From an uncultured Myxococcales bacterium (GTDB lineage: Bacteria > Myxococcota_A > UBA9042): 43,737 nucleotides of DNA. The notes under the pieces were generated by a model. That model did no database searches. It was not told the origin of the DNA and saw nothing but the letters and a program-made list of their open reading frames with translations. This document shows, piece by piece, positions 25,164 through 33,268 of the stretch (position 1 is the stretch's first letter; each line of letters opens with the position of its first letter). The translations under genes were made by a program, and so were the position numbers. Where the stretch lies: the NCBI GenBank assembly GCA_903929795.1, contig CAIYWC010000190.1:1-43737 (forward strand), written 5' to 3'.

Positions 25164-25982
25164 ATGACAATCGTCTGGCAAAAGGTCGGAGAATACAGCG
25201 ATATTCTCTACGACAAAGCGGAAGGCATCGCCAAGATCACCATCAACCGCCCGGAAGTGCACAACGCGTTTCGGCCCGAGACCACGCAGCAGCTCATCCA
25301 CGCGTTCGCCCAGGCGCGCGAGGACGGCGAGGTCGGCGTCATCATCCTGACGGGCGCCGGCAGCGAAGCGTTCTGCTCCGGCGGCGACCAGCGCGTGCGC
25401 GGCGCCAAGGGCTACGTCGGCGGAGACAAGGTGCCGCGGCTCAATGTCCTTGATCTGCAACGCGATATCCGGACCCTGCCCAAGCCGGTCATCGCGATGG
25501 TGGCGGGCTACGCGATCGGCGGCGGCCACGTGTTGCACGTCGTATGCGACCTGACGATCGCCGCTGAAAACGCCAAGTTCGGCCAGACCGGCCCCAAGGT
25601 CGGCAGCTTTGACGGCGGCTTTGGCGCGAGCTACCTGGCGAGCATCATCGGCCAGAAAAAAGCACGTGAAATCTGGTACTTGTGCAAGCAGTACGGCGCA
25701 CAGGAAGCGCTGGACATGGGCCTTGTCAACAAAGTCGTGCCCGTGGACCAGCTGGAAGCCGAGACGGTGGACTGGTGCCGGCAGATCCTGCAGCACTCGC
25801 CGCTGGCGCTGCGCTGCCTGAAGGCGAGCTTCAACGCGGCGCTGGACGGCCAGGCCGGCGTGCAGGAACTGGCCGGAAATGCGACGCTTTTGTTCTACAT
25901 GAGCGAGGAGGCGCAAGAAGGCCGCGACGCTTGGCTGGAGAAACGGCCGCCGGATTTCGGCAAATTTCCGCGGTTGCCCTAG
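25164..25982 (+). CDS. menB: 1,4-dihydroxy-2-naphthoyl-CoA synthase
   Basis: Crotonase-fold enzyme (272 aa) that closes the ring of o-succinylbenzoyl-CoA in menaquinone synthesis. Seen: [12 protein letters not shown], the oxyanion-hole region [25 protein letters not shown], and the MenB-specific [14 protein letters not shown] and C-terminal [18 protein letters not shown] lies 5 bases before the ATG; a TTG 12 bases upstream is in frame but coincides with the ribosome site. The TAG abuts the menA ATG directly. Confidence 0.96.
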   Translation: MTIVWQKVGEYSDILYDKAEGIAKITINRPEVHNAFRPETTQQLIHAFAQAREDGEVGVIILTGAGSEAFCSGGDQRVRGAKGYVGGDKVPRLNVLDLQRDIRTLPKPVIAMVAGYAIGGGHVLHVVCDLTIAAENAKFGQTGPKVGSFDGGFGASYLASIIGQKKAREIWYLCKQYGAQEALDMGLVNKVVPVDQLEAETVDWCRQILQHSPLALRCLKASFNAALDGQAGVQELAGNATLLFYMSEEAQEGRDAWLEKRPPDFGKFPRLP

Positions 25983-26924
25983 ATGACGCGGCTGAAAGTG
26001 TGGCTGCTGGCGTCGCGGCCGGCGACGCTGACGGCGGTGGTGTCGCCGCTGCTGGTGGGCGGCGCGCTGGCGGTCGCGGACCGAAAAGCAAATCTGCTGG
26101 CGTGGCTCGCAGCGTTTTTCGGCGCGCTGCTCATTCAGCTCGGCACGAATTACGCCAATGATGTCTTTGACTTCGAGAAAGGTGCGGACACGGCGGAGCG
26201 CGTCGGGCCGATGCGCGCGGTGCAAGCCGGGCTTGTGACGCCGCGGCAAATGCGCGTGGCGATGATTTTGGCCTTTGGTCTCGCGACGTTGTGCGGCAGC
26301 TACCTCGTCTGGCTGCGCGGCTGGCCCATCGTGTGGATCGGCGTGGCGTCGATTCTCAGCGGCATCGCCTACACCGGCGGACCATTTCCGCTGGGATACC
26401 ATGGTCTTGGCGACATCTTTGTCATGCTTTTTTTCGGCTTTGTCGCCACGATGGGCACCTATTTCGTCATGACCGGCACCGTCAGCGTCGCCAGCGCGCT
26501 CTGGTCCATTCCGGTTGGCGCGACGTGCACGGCGATTCTGGTCGTCAACAATCTCCGGGACATGGACACCGACGCCAAAGTGGGCAAGAAGACGCTCGCG
26601 GTGCGGTTTGGCGCGACGTTCGTCCGCGTCGAGTACACGCTGCTGCTCGCGGTAGCGTACTTTTCGCCGATTCTCGTGCCGTTAGCAGTGCTACGGTTTT
26701 GGCCTCATCTTTGGGTCGACGCGGGCACCCACGGGCAATTCATGATCCCGCGGTTCATAGCGTGCGCGCTGCTGTCCGGCTTCATTGTGCTGACCCGGAC
26801 CCTCTGGCGAACGCGTGATCCGGCGGTCCTGAACCCGCTGCTCGGCAAGACCGCGCTCTATCATCTGTGGTATGGGCTTGTGATTTCAGCGGGTTTGGTC
26901 CTTCAGAGCCGGCTGTCGCACTGA
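25983..26924 (+). CDS. menA: 1,4-dihydroxy-2-naphthoate polyprenyltransferase
   Basis: Integral inner-membrane prenyltransferase of the UbiA superfamily, 313 aa, that attaches the polyprenyl tail to dihydroxynaphthoate. Seen: about eight or nine hydrophobic helices and the two Asp-rich diphosphate sites, [14 protein letters not shown] near residue 60 and [11 protein letters not shown] near 190, plus a C-terminal L-L-G-K-T-A typical of MenA. It starts directly after the menB stop and ends directly before the menC/E ATG, showing a tight operon. Confidence 0.95.
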   Translation: MTRLKVWLLASRPATLTAVVSPLLVGGALAVADRKANLLAWLAAFFGALLIQLGTNYANDVFDFEKGADTAERVGPMRAVQAGLVTPRQMRVAMILAFGLATLCGSYLVWLRGWPIVWIGVASILSGIAYTGGPFPLGYHGLGDIFVMLFFGFVATMGTYFVMTGTVSVASALWSIPVGATCTAILVVNNLRDMDTDAKVGKKTLAVRFGATFVRVEYTLLLAVAYFSPILVPLAVLRFWPHLWVDAGTHGQFMIPRFIACALLSGFIVLTRTLWRTRDPAVLNPLLGKTALYHLWYGLVISAGLVLQSRLSH

Positions 26925-29252
26925 ATGCACTGGCTCCCACCCCGCCGCTACGCCATCCCCGCGCGCCCACTCGCCACCGCGCGCGGCGTGCAAACCGCTT
27001 GTACCGGCACGCTTTTCTCTTGCACCGACGGCATCTTCACCGGCTGGGGCGACGCGCCTGACGCGGCCGTTCACCGCGGGCATCGCGAGGCAGTCGAGAA
27101 TTTCGCCAAGGAAATCGCCGAACTGCACATGCAGGCCCAGCAGCGTGGGCTGTCGCTGGGTGCGCTGCTGCACGAACTGTTCCCGCAGTGGACCGTGGCG
27201 CCGCGCAAGTCCGTGCAACTTCAAGCAACGGTTGACTTTTCCCAGCTCGCGGCGGATCCGCGCCAGGCCTCGCTGCGGGCGCTGGGGCTGACGTGGCTGA
27301 AGGTCAAGCTGTCCGGCGTCGAACCGCCGGAGGCCCTGCTGCCGACGCTGCTGGCCGCCGGCGCGCACGGCTGGCACCTGCGTCTGGACGTGAACGGCGC
27401 GTGGCAGAACCGCTTGGATCGGCCGGTATTTTTGGCCATTTGCCAGCGCGCGGCGGTGGCGTACGTCGAGGATCCGGTGCCGGTGGCGCAGTTGCCGATC
27501 GCCTCGCCGGTGCCGCTGGCCGCCGATGCGATCGACAGCTCCGTGCCGGAGGTGATGGCTGCCGCGCTGGCGGGTCGCTGCCAGGTCGTGGTGGTCAAGC
27601 CGGCGCTGTGGGGCGGTGTCGCGCGGCTGCTGGCGGACCTGGCGCAGCTTCACGCGGCGGGCGTCGGCGTGGTGCTGAGCAGCGCGTTTGAGGGACCGGA
27701 AGGCCTTGCCCACCTCGCGGAGCTGGCCGCGGTGCTGCCGACCGAGCTGCCCGCCGGGCTGGCGACGCACCTGCTGTGGCCTCGGGCGTGGCAGCCGCCG
27801 GTGCTGGACGTCGCGGACGGCCAGTGGCAGCGCACCCAGCGGGGGCACGCGCGCACTCCGGTGGCGCTCGTGTGCGCGCGCGCGGGGCAGCTCGAACCGG
27901 TGACGCTGGGTCAGTTGCAGCAGGCAGCCCACGCGCTCGCGGCGCAGCTGACGGCGCTGGGCGTCGGACCGGGCGAGCTTGTCGCCACCTGGGCGGGCAA
28001 CCGCTTGGAAATACTCGTTGTTTGGCACGCCGTTCAATTGCTGTCGGCGACATGGCTACCGCTGCACCCGCGCCTGACCGCCAGTGAAGTGGCCCAGCTG
28101 CTGCGCCGCGCCCAGCCGCATGTGCTGCTGGCGGATCCCGCGACGCTGGCTGAAGTAACACTGGACGATTGTCACCTGATTGACCTGAATTTACTTGGCT
28201 CTTTGCCGAAACATGTCGTGCTGCCGCAAGACCATGCGCCCCGCGGCGACGCGGCGCTGCTGTTCACTTCGGGCAGCACGGGCCGCGCCAAGGGCGTCCA
28301 GCTGTCCTGGCAGGCGCTCGCGGCGGCGGCGGACGCGGCGCTGGCGCAGTTTGGCGCTCAGCCGGGCGGCAACTGGCTGTGCTGCCTGCCGATTTGCCAC
28401 GTCTCCGGTTTGCTGATTGTCCAGCGCGCCCAGCGGCTGGGCATGACCGTTCTGCTTGCAGACCAACCGACGACCCACGAGCTGGCCGCGCTGTTCCACG
28501 CCCTGCCGCCGCGCCTCGCGTCGCTGGTGCCCGCGCAGCTGACCCGGCTGCTGGACGAGAACTGCGCGGCACCACAGGAGCTTTTGGCGGTGATTGTCGG
28601 CGGCGCGCCCTGCCCGCCGGAGCTCGTGGATCGCGCGCGCGCGGCCGGATGGCCGGTGCTGCCGAGCTACGGCATGACGGAAACCGCGGCTCAGGTCGCG
28701 ACTGCGCCGCTGGCGACCCGGCTGGATCGCACGCCCTGGCCACGCGCGGATGACGCGGTGTGCGTTGGCCCGGCGACGCCAGGCGTGGAACTCCGGATTG
28801 TCGCAGGGGAAATTCTTGTCCGTAGCCGGCAGCTGCTGACCGGCTACCTCGGCGAAACGGCGGCAATCGCCGACGGCTGGCTGCAAACCGGCGATCTGGG
28901 CCGCCTGGACACCAAGGGCTGGCTCTGGGTCATCGGTCGGCGCGGCGAGCTGATCCTGCGCGGCGGCGAAAACGTGACGCCGGACGAGGTCGAGGCCGTC
29001 CTGCTGGCAATCCCGGGCGTGCGCGAGGTGTGCGTCGTGGGCATTCCGGATCGCGTCCTGGGCCAGCAGGTTGCGGCGTGGCTGACGGTGGCTGAGCCGG
29101 TGCCGGACGCCGTGCTCCAGCGCCATTTGGCCGTGCTCGCGCCGTTCAAGCGGCCGCAGCGGTGGCTGCAGACGTCCCAAACGCTGCCGCGAACCGGTCC
29201 AGGCAAGGTCGCTCGGGCGCAAGTGCGGGCGCGGCTTGTGACAAGCCCATGA
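26925..29252 (+). CDS. menC-menE: MenC-MenE fusion: o-succinylbenzoate synthase / OSB-CoA ligase
   Basis: A 775-aa protein joining two consecutive menaquinone enzymes. Residues 1 to about 300 are MenC of the enolase superfamily with its full active site: Lys126-x-Lys128 (K-V-K), Asp155 (L-R-L-D-V-N-G-A-W), Glu182 (Y-V-E-D-P-V), Asp201 (A-A-D-A-I-D) and Lys225 (V-V-V-K-P-A). Residues from about 315 are MenE, an acyl-CoA/AMP ligase, with P-loop F-T-S-G-S-T-G-R-A-K-G near 447-457, Y-G-M-T-E-T-A, W-L-Q-T-G-D-L-G, G-R-R-G-E-L-I-L-R-G-G-E-N-V and catalytic-type Lys in R-T-G-P-G-K. It lies directly after menA. menD, menF, menH and the methylase are not in the window. Confidence 0.93.
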   Translation: MHWLPPRRYAIPARPLATARGVQTACTGTLFSCTDGIFTGWGDAPDAAVHRGHREAVENFAKEIAELHMQAQQRGLSLGALLHELFPQWTVAPRKSVQLQATVDFSQLAADPRQASLRALGLTWLKVKLSGVEPPEALLPTLLAAGAHGWHLRLDVNGAWQNRLDRPVFLAICQRAAVAYVEDPVPVAQLPIASPVPLAADAIDSSVPEVMAAALAGRCQVVVVKPALWGGVARLLADLAQLHAAGVGVVLSSAFEGPEGLAHLAELAAVLPTELPAGLATHLLWPRAWQPPVLDVADGQWQRTQRGHARTPVALVCARAGQLEPVTLGQLQQAAHALAAQLTALGVGPGELVATWAGNRLEILVVWHAVQLLSATWLPLHPRLTASEVAQLLRRAQPHVLLADPATLAEVTLDDCHLIDLNLLGSLPKHVVLPQDHAPRGDAALLFTSGSTGRAKGVQLSWQALAAAADAALAQFGAQPGGNWLCCLPICHVSGLLIVQRAQRLGMTVLLADQPTTHELAALFHALPPRLASLVPAQLTRLLDENCAAPQELLAVIVGGAPCPPELVDRARAAGWPVLPSYGMTETAAQVATAPLATRLDRTPWPRADDAVCVGPATPGVELRIVAGEILVRSRQLLTGYLGETAAIADGWLQTGDLGRLDTKGWLWVIGRRGELILRGGENVTPDEVEAVLLAIPGVREVCVVGIPDRVLGQQVAAWLTVAEPVPDAVLQRHLAVLAPFKRPQRWLQTSQTLPRTGPGKVARAQVRARLVTSP

Positions 29253-29268
29253 CGACGCGTTCCGGGCG

Positions 29269-29298
29269 GTGACAGGCGCCGGCACATCGCGTTACCCT
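29269..29298 (+). promoter_or_regulatory. Possible promoter of aquaporin-arsC pair
   Basis: GTGACA, an 18-base spacer and TACCCT, 23 bases before the ATG at 29322. Confidence 0.4.
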
Positions 29299-29321
29299 CG
29301 CCGCTTGCGGAGCATGGGACG

Positions 29322-29978
29322 ATGAACGACAACGTGCAGCGGAAAATTCTCGCCGAGGCGCTGGGCACGGCGCTGCTCGTCGCGACCGTCGTTGGCTCGG
29401 GCATCATGGCGCAGCGGCTGGCGGGCGGCAACGTCGCGGTTGCGCTGCTGGCCAACACGCTGGCGACCGCGGCGGCGCTTGTGACGCTGATCGCCGTGCT
29501 CGGGCCGGTGTCCGGCGCGCATTTCAACCCGTGGGTCACGCTCGCGGCGTTGTGGAACGGGGAGCTGCCGTTGCCGCTCGCGCTCGGCTTTGGCGCGGCG
29601 CAGTTCCTCGGCGGGCTCGGCGGCGCGGCGCTTGCCAACCTGATGTTCGACCTGCCCGCGTTCACGCCGTCCAGCCACGTGCGCACCGGAAGCGGTCAGT
29701 GGCTCGGCGAATTCACGGCCACGTTCGGCCTGCTGGTCGTCATTCGCGGCATCGTCCGCCAGCGCCCTGCCGCCGCACCTTGGGTCATCGCCGGCTGGAT
29801 CACCGCGGCCTACTGGTTCACATCGTCCACGTCTTTCGCCAACGTCGCCGTCACGTTTGCCCGCGCATTTTCGGACACCTTCGCCGGCATCCGGCCCGTG
29901 GACGTCCCTGGCTTCGCCGTCGCGCAGGGCTTGGGCACCATCGGCGGCATCTGGGTCGGCAAGCGACTGTGGCCGTGA
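29322..29978 (+). CDS. Aquaporin (MIP) family channel of the arsenic-associated type
   Basis: Inner-membrane MIP channel, 218 aa, six hydrophobic helices in two halves. Its sequence pattern (S-G-A-H-F-N-P, S-T-S-F-A-N, A-R-A-F-S-D-T-F-A-G-I, V-P-G-F) is that of AqpS-like channels found beside arsC, where the channel lets out arsenite made by ArsC. The two NPA boxes are altered: Asn69-Pro70-Trp71 in the first and Asn174-Val175-Ala176 in the second, while Arg181 of the selectivity filter is kept. The arsC-like gene follows after 14 bases. Transport of arsenite is inferred from context. Confidence 0.85.
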   Translation: MNDNVQRKILAEALGTALLVATVVGSGIMAQRLAGGNVAVALLANTLATAAALVTLIAVLGPVSGAHFNPWVTLAALWNGELPLPLALGFGAAQFLGGLGGAALANLMFDLPAFTPSSHVRTGSGQWLGEFTATFGLLVVIRGIVRQRPAAAPWVIAGWITAAYWFTSSTSFANVAVTFARAFSDTFAGIRPVDVPGFAVAQGLGTIGGIWVGKRLWP

Positions 29979-29992
29979 CGCCGGGAGGGCCT

Positions 29993-30391
29993 ATGCAACA
30001 GGTGATTTTTGCTTGTGTTCACAACGCTGGTCGCTCGCAAATGGCCGCAGCGTGGTTCAACCAGCTGGCCGATCCGGCCAAAGCGACGGCGGTGTCGGCG
30101 GGCACGCAGCCGGGCGCGCACGTGCATCCGGAAGTGCTCGCAGTGATGGCGGAAATCGGGATTGACCTGGCGCACGCGCAGCCGCAGCAACTGACCGACA
30201 CGCTCGCCCGCGACGCGGCGCTCCTTGTGACGATGGGCTGCGGCGAGCAGTGCCCGTACGTGCCCGGGCTGGAGCGCGACGACTGGCCGCTGCCGGATCC
30301 CAAGGGCCGGCCGCTCGAGGAAGTGCGCGTGATTCGTGAAGAAGTGCGGCGGCGGGTGCTGGCGCTGATCGCCGCGCGCGGCTGGGCTTGA
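29993..30391 (+). CDS. arsC: Arsenate reductase, low-molecular-weight phosphatase type
   Basis: Cytoplasmic thiol-linked arsenate reductase, 132 aa. Seen: the P-loop C-x5-R as Cys8 to Arg14 in F-A-C-V-H-N-A-G-R-S, the resolving cysteines Cys83 and Cys87 in M-G-C-G-E-Q-C-P, and Asp102 in the D-P-K-G loop. The resolving pair separates it from ordinary tyrosine phosphatases. It reduces arsenate to arsenite using thioredoxin or a similar donor. GGGAGG lies 4 bases before the ATG. No arsR, arsB or acr3 is adjacent, so export probably relies on the aquaporin. Confidence 0.92.
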   Translation: MQQVIFACVHNAGRSQMAAAWFNQLADPAKATAVSAGTQPGAHVHPEVLAVMAEIGIDLAHAQPQQLTDTLARDAALLVTMGCGEQCPYVPGLERDDWPLPDPKGRPLEEVRVIREEVRRRVLALIAARGWA

Positions 30392-30416
30392 ACCGGCGGG
30401 CCGCAACGTCTATACA
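30388..30416 (+). promoter_or_regulatory. Promoter of Cys-repeat lipoprotein gene
   Basis: TTGAAC, a 17-base spacer and TATACA, close to the sigma-70 consensus. The -35 covers the arsC stop codon. The predicted leader before the ATG at 30569 is about 145 bases, long for this window. Confidence 0.5.
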
Positions 30417-30568
30417 GATTCGCCGTTGTGCGCGACCATCCCGCTCGGGGTTAGACCTGTGGCATTTCGGACTGGACCGCGACCGCGCTCCTCCGGAAGC
30501 GCACCGCGGATGATGGAAGTTGGATCGCGAACTTCGGCCAGGGTAGCTATCGTCGCGCCAGGGGCACC

Positions 30569-31702
30569 ATGACGTGTGGCAGCAGGACAATCAGCGCGGC
30601 GGTTGGCGTGATGGCGCTGTGGCTCAACGCGTGCGGCGGATCCGCGACCAAGACCGCCGCCAGCAGCGACGCCGTGAGCCCTTCCGACGTCGCGGCAACT
30701 GCCGACGCAGCTGACATCGCTCAGGACGTGAGCGCCGCGGACACCGGACCGGCAGACGCCAGCCTGACAGACATCGGCGCCGACAGCGACACCGGCGCGC
30801 CGGACAGCGGCCTCAAGCTCGGCTGCGGCGACGGCATCTGCACAAGCCCGGAGACCAACGTCACCTGCCCGGGAGACTGCAAAAAGCCGGTCTGCGGCGA
30901 CGGTTTTTGCCAAACGCCCGAGAATCCCAACGGCTGCCCGTTGGACTGCGCGCCTGCGACGCTCGCCGAGCTGGCCTGCATCGCCAAGCTGTGCCCAAGC
31001 GCCGTCAGCGACTGCAGCAAGGACGTGACGTGCGCGGGCGTCCTCGGCTCGGCGTTGGACTGCGCGAGCAGCGCGGGCGGCGAAGCGACGATCATCGCCA
31101 ACTGCGCGCAAAGCTTGACGTTGAACGCCAAGAGCGCGCCGCTCACCGCCGCCGGCTGCGGCTTCACGTCCTGCGCGGGCAGCACGAACGGCGCCATCTG
31201 CGGCGACGGCGTCTGCCAGCCCACCGAGTCCAGCGCGAGCTGCGTCTACGACTGCCTCGGCGTCGCGGGCAAGTGCGGCGACGGCGTGTGCAGCGGCAGC
31301 GAGACGAGCACGACCTGCCCCGCCGACTGCAAAACCGCGGCCATTTGCGGCAACGGCACCTGCGAGCCGGGCGAGGACTCAGCCAACTGCCCCGCCGACT
31401 GCCCGGTCATCGCGGTCTGCGGCAACGGCGTCTGCGACACGGGCGAAACCGCCTCCGGCTGCGCGTTGGACTGCGATGCCGCGCTCAAGGCCAAGGCGGA
31501 CTGCCTGCGCGCCAATTGCGGTGGCGAATTCGACCCCTGCGTGGCCGAACCGGCGTGCATCACCGCGATCACGACCGACCTGCAGTGCCAGGCCAACTGC
31601 GCCACAGGGGACATCCTCTGCGCGCTCGGCTGTGAGTCCGCGGTCGGCAACGCCACCGGCGCCAAGGCGCTCGCGACCTGCGCCGGCAGCAGCTGCCCAT
31701 GA
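30569..31702 (+). CDS. Cys-repeat lipoprotein
   Basis: Secreted lipoprotein of 377 aa with no recognised enzyme domain. Seen: signal with lipobox-like LNAC, an Ala/Asp/Ser-rich linker with DTGP, two C-G-D-G-x-C repeats, a Cys module of about 85 residues, four more repeats (C-G-D-G-V-C-Q, C-G-D-G-V-C-S, C-G-N-G-T-C-E, C-G-N-G-V-C-D), and a final 60-residue Cys module that matches those at the ends or middle of the proteins at 10782 and 20288. AGGGG lies 4 bases before the ATG. It overlaps the next gene by four bases (ATGA). Confidence 0.75.
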   Translation: MTCGSRTISAAVGVMALWLNACGGSATKTAASSDAVSPSDVAATADAADIAQDVSAADTGPADASLTDIGADSDTGAPDSGLKLGCGDGICTSPETNVTCPGDCKKPVCGDGFCQTPENPNGCPLDCAPATLAELACIAKLCPSAVSDCSKDVTCAGVLGSALDCASSAGGEATIIANCAQSLTLNAKSAPLTAAGCGFTSCAGSTNGAICGDGVCQPTESSASCVYDCLGVAGKCGDGVCSGSETSTTCPADCKTAAICGNGTCEPGEDSANCPADCPVIAVCGNGVCDTGETASGCALDCDAALKAKADCLRANCGGEFDPCVAEPACITAITTDLQCQANCATGDILCALGCESAVGNATGAKALATCAGSSCP

Positions 31703-32265
31703 CCCGCAAGATCCTGTTCCTGCTGGCGATTTTTCTTGCGCTCCCCGCGCTTGCGGGCACGCCGAATCCGCCGGCGCCGGGCAACCTGTACGGCTGGGGC
31801 CATTTCGCGGCGGAGGCGCAGCTGGGGCTCGGGACGCCGATCGGCGTGGCGGGCGTGATGTTCGACGCGGACGTGCACCCGGACATCTCGCTGACGGCGG
31901 GGGCTGGCATCGGTTTTGGCCCGCAGATTGGCGCGCTTTTACGCTACCGCCGCGGCCATGTACCGTACCGCTGGGGCTTCGCGCTGGGCGCCTCGCGCGG
32001 CCGGGCGGGCGACAAATTCACGGATTACCTGGAAGGCAGCCCGACTTACGGCCCGCACTGGGATCCGGGCTGGTGGGCCAACTTTGAGTTCTTCGTCGAA
32101 CGCCGCTACGAGACCGGCGTGCGCTGGCGCTGCATGTTCGGCGGAACCGCGGTCGTCAACGTCCAGGATTGCGTGTGGGAATCAGCGGATTCGCAAAACG
32201 GCACGCGGTGCTCCAAGAGCTTGCCGTTGCCCTATTTTGGCTGCGCGTTGGGCTTTGGCCGCTAA
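31699..32265 (+). CDS. Secreted, probably beta-barrel outer-membrane-type protein
   Basis: Protein of 188 aa with a clear cleavable signal peptide (LALPALAG). The mature part alternates hydrophobic and polar residues and is rich in Gly and aromatic residues (I-G-F-G-P-Q-I-G-A-L-L-R-Y-R, W-G-F-A-L-G-A-S-R-G), ending in the aromatic/Gly-rich L-G-F-G-R. This suits a small outer-membrane barrel, but the family is not recognised. Two Cys pairs occur near the C-terminus. It overlaps the Cys-repeat lipoprotein gene, so the two may form one surface unit. The 159-bp element begins 6 bases after its stop. Confidence 0.55.
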   Translation: MTRKILFLLAIFLALPALAGTPNPPAPGNLYGWGHFAAEAQLGLGTPIGVAGVMFDADVHPDISLTAGAGIGFGPQIGALLRYRRGHVPYRWGFALGASRGRAGDKFTDYLEGSPTYGPHWDPGWWANFEFFVERRYETGVRWRCMFGGTAVVNVQDCVWESADSQNGTRCSKSLPLPYFGCALGFGR

Positions 32266-32271
32266 TCGCAA

Positions 32272-32430
32272 TGCCAGTCACTTTGCATAAAACACCATGA
32301 AATCGCAATGTATTATGGCGAGCGGATTTCGGCACGCTGACGTCTGGAGGAGCGCTCGCGGGCGAAAATGGCGCCGTGAACCGGACGGCTCAGGGCGCGC
32401 GCGGCGGACTTTCGACCGCTCTTTGCGGAC
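32272..32430 (+). repeat. Copy B of a 159-bp inverted-repeat element (structured RNA or mobile repeat)
   Basis: Hand alignment with the reverse complement of 37840-37998 gives 125 identical bases of 159 with no gaps. The best-kept blocks are GAGCGCTCGCGGG, GCCGTGA, ACGGCTCAGGGCGCGCG and CCGCTCTTTGCGGAC. Both copies can form GCCGT/ACGGC and GCGG/CCGC hairpins and end with CCGC-TCTTT-GCGG. The copy begins 6 bases after the stop of the barrel-like gene and lies in the gap before the convergent regulator. The element family is not recognised. Confidence 0.75.
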
Positions 32431-32509
32431 GTGCGTTCCGAGGCGGTGCGCCCGTGTGGGCGCGGGTCGGCTGCAAGTGGATGGTTACTCTGGTGAATCG
32501 TCTTGCTGA
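32315..32509 (+). CDS. Small Arg-rich ORF inside repeat copy B (doubtful)
   Basis: Open frame of 64 codons from ATG 32315 (six codons more from 32297). About forty residues match the frame in the other repeat copy: M-A-x-G-F-R-x-A-x-V-W-x-S-A-R-G, then P-x-G-S-G-R-A and R-S-L-R-T-C. Most changed codons alter the residue (about 11 of 13), which argues against protein selection. No ribosome site was seen. Confidence 0.2.
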   Translation: MASGFRHADVWRSARGRKWRREPDGSGRARRTFDRSLRTCVPRRCARVGAGRLQVDGYSGESSC

Positions 32510-32521
32510 TCGGCATTGCCG

Positions 32522-33124
32522 CTAATCCGCAATCGCCCGGTCCAGCGCCGCCAGCACCGCCCGCGGCAGCAGGGTCCCGGCCACCAGGCGTTCCACAAGG
32601 CTGCGCCCCAGCTCCGCCGCGGCGATGAGCCCTTCGATGCGCCGCAGGCGAAATTCCACCGCGCGATCCTTGCGCCCGGACGTCTGCAGCTCCGCGCGCG
32701 CCTGCTGCAGCGTACGCGCAAGCGTGCGAATTTGCTCCAATTCCCGGTCGCGGAACACGCGGGCAACCATGCGAAAGAGGTTCGTCTCCGGCCGGTACCA
32801 CGTGCGGCGGCTGCCCGGCACGTGCGCGCGGTGGATCGTGCCCCAGTGGTCGAGATCCCGCAGCGCCATGGACACCTGGCCCGTGCTCAGGCCCAGCGTC
32901 GCCGCCAATTCGCCGGCGTGCAGCTCGCGCTCCATCAGGAACAGCAGCGCCCAAATGCGACCGTGCGAGCGCTGAAAGCCCCAAAACGCCATCAGATCGC
33001 CGATCGCGTCGCAGACGGCTTGCGCCGCCGGGCCCATGTCGCCGATCGCCGCGTCTCCTGAATCTGGAGGATTGCCATCAGGTTGCAAAACCGTCTCAGT
33101 CGCGTGCGGTCGCCGTTCGGCCAT
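32522..33124 (-). CDS. GbsR/MarR-type winged-helix regulator
   Basis: Cytoplasmic DNA-binding regulator of 200 aa. Seen: the GbsR-like core F-W-G-F-Q-R-S-H-G-R-I-W-A-L-L-F-L, then helix-turn-helix E-L-A-A-T-L-G-L-S-T-G-Q-V-S-M-A-L-R-D-L, the wing W-G-T-I-H-R-A-H-V-P-G-S-R-R-T-W-Y, and a helical C-terminal half probably for dimerisation. GGAGG lies 8 bases before the ATG. It is divergent from truD across 144 bases, in which GCATCGTACATGC (33253-33265) is an imperfect palindrome that could be an operator. The target genes are unknown. Confidence 0.88.
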   Translation of the reverse strand: MAERRPHATETVLQPDGNPPDSGDAAIGDMGPAAQAVCDAIGDLMAFWGFQRSHGRIWALLFLMERELHAGELAATLGLSTGQVSMALRDLDHWGTIHRAHVPGSRRTWYRPETNLFRMVARVFRDRELEQIRTLARTLQQARAELQTSGRKDRAVEFRLRRIEGLIAAAELGRSLVERLVAGTLLPRAVLAALDRAIAD

Positions 33125-33268
33125 GCTCAGCACCTCCAGCCGGCAAGTGTGCAACTCCCGACGCTGCGACGCAATGCACCGGTCCGCTTGAGCAATCTGC
33201 CGCGGCGTCCGGACCAGCACCAGCAGGTCGTTGCGCAGTTGGCCAAGAACGTGCATCGTACATGCCCC

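Noticed and set aside
32448..32463. GCGCCC-GTGT-GGGCGC hairpin before the regulator's end
   Set aside because: Could be a weak terminator for either convergent gene, but no T-run follows and the stem is short; noted only.
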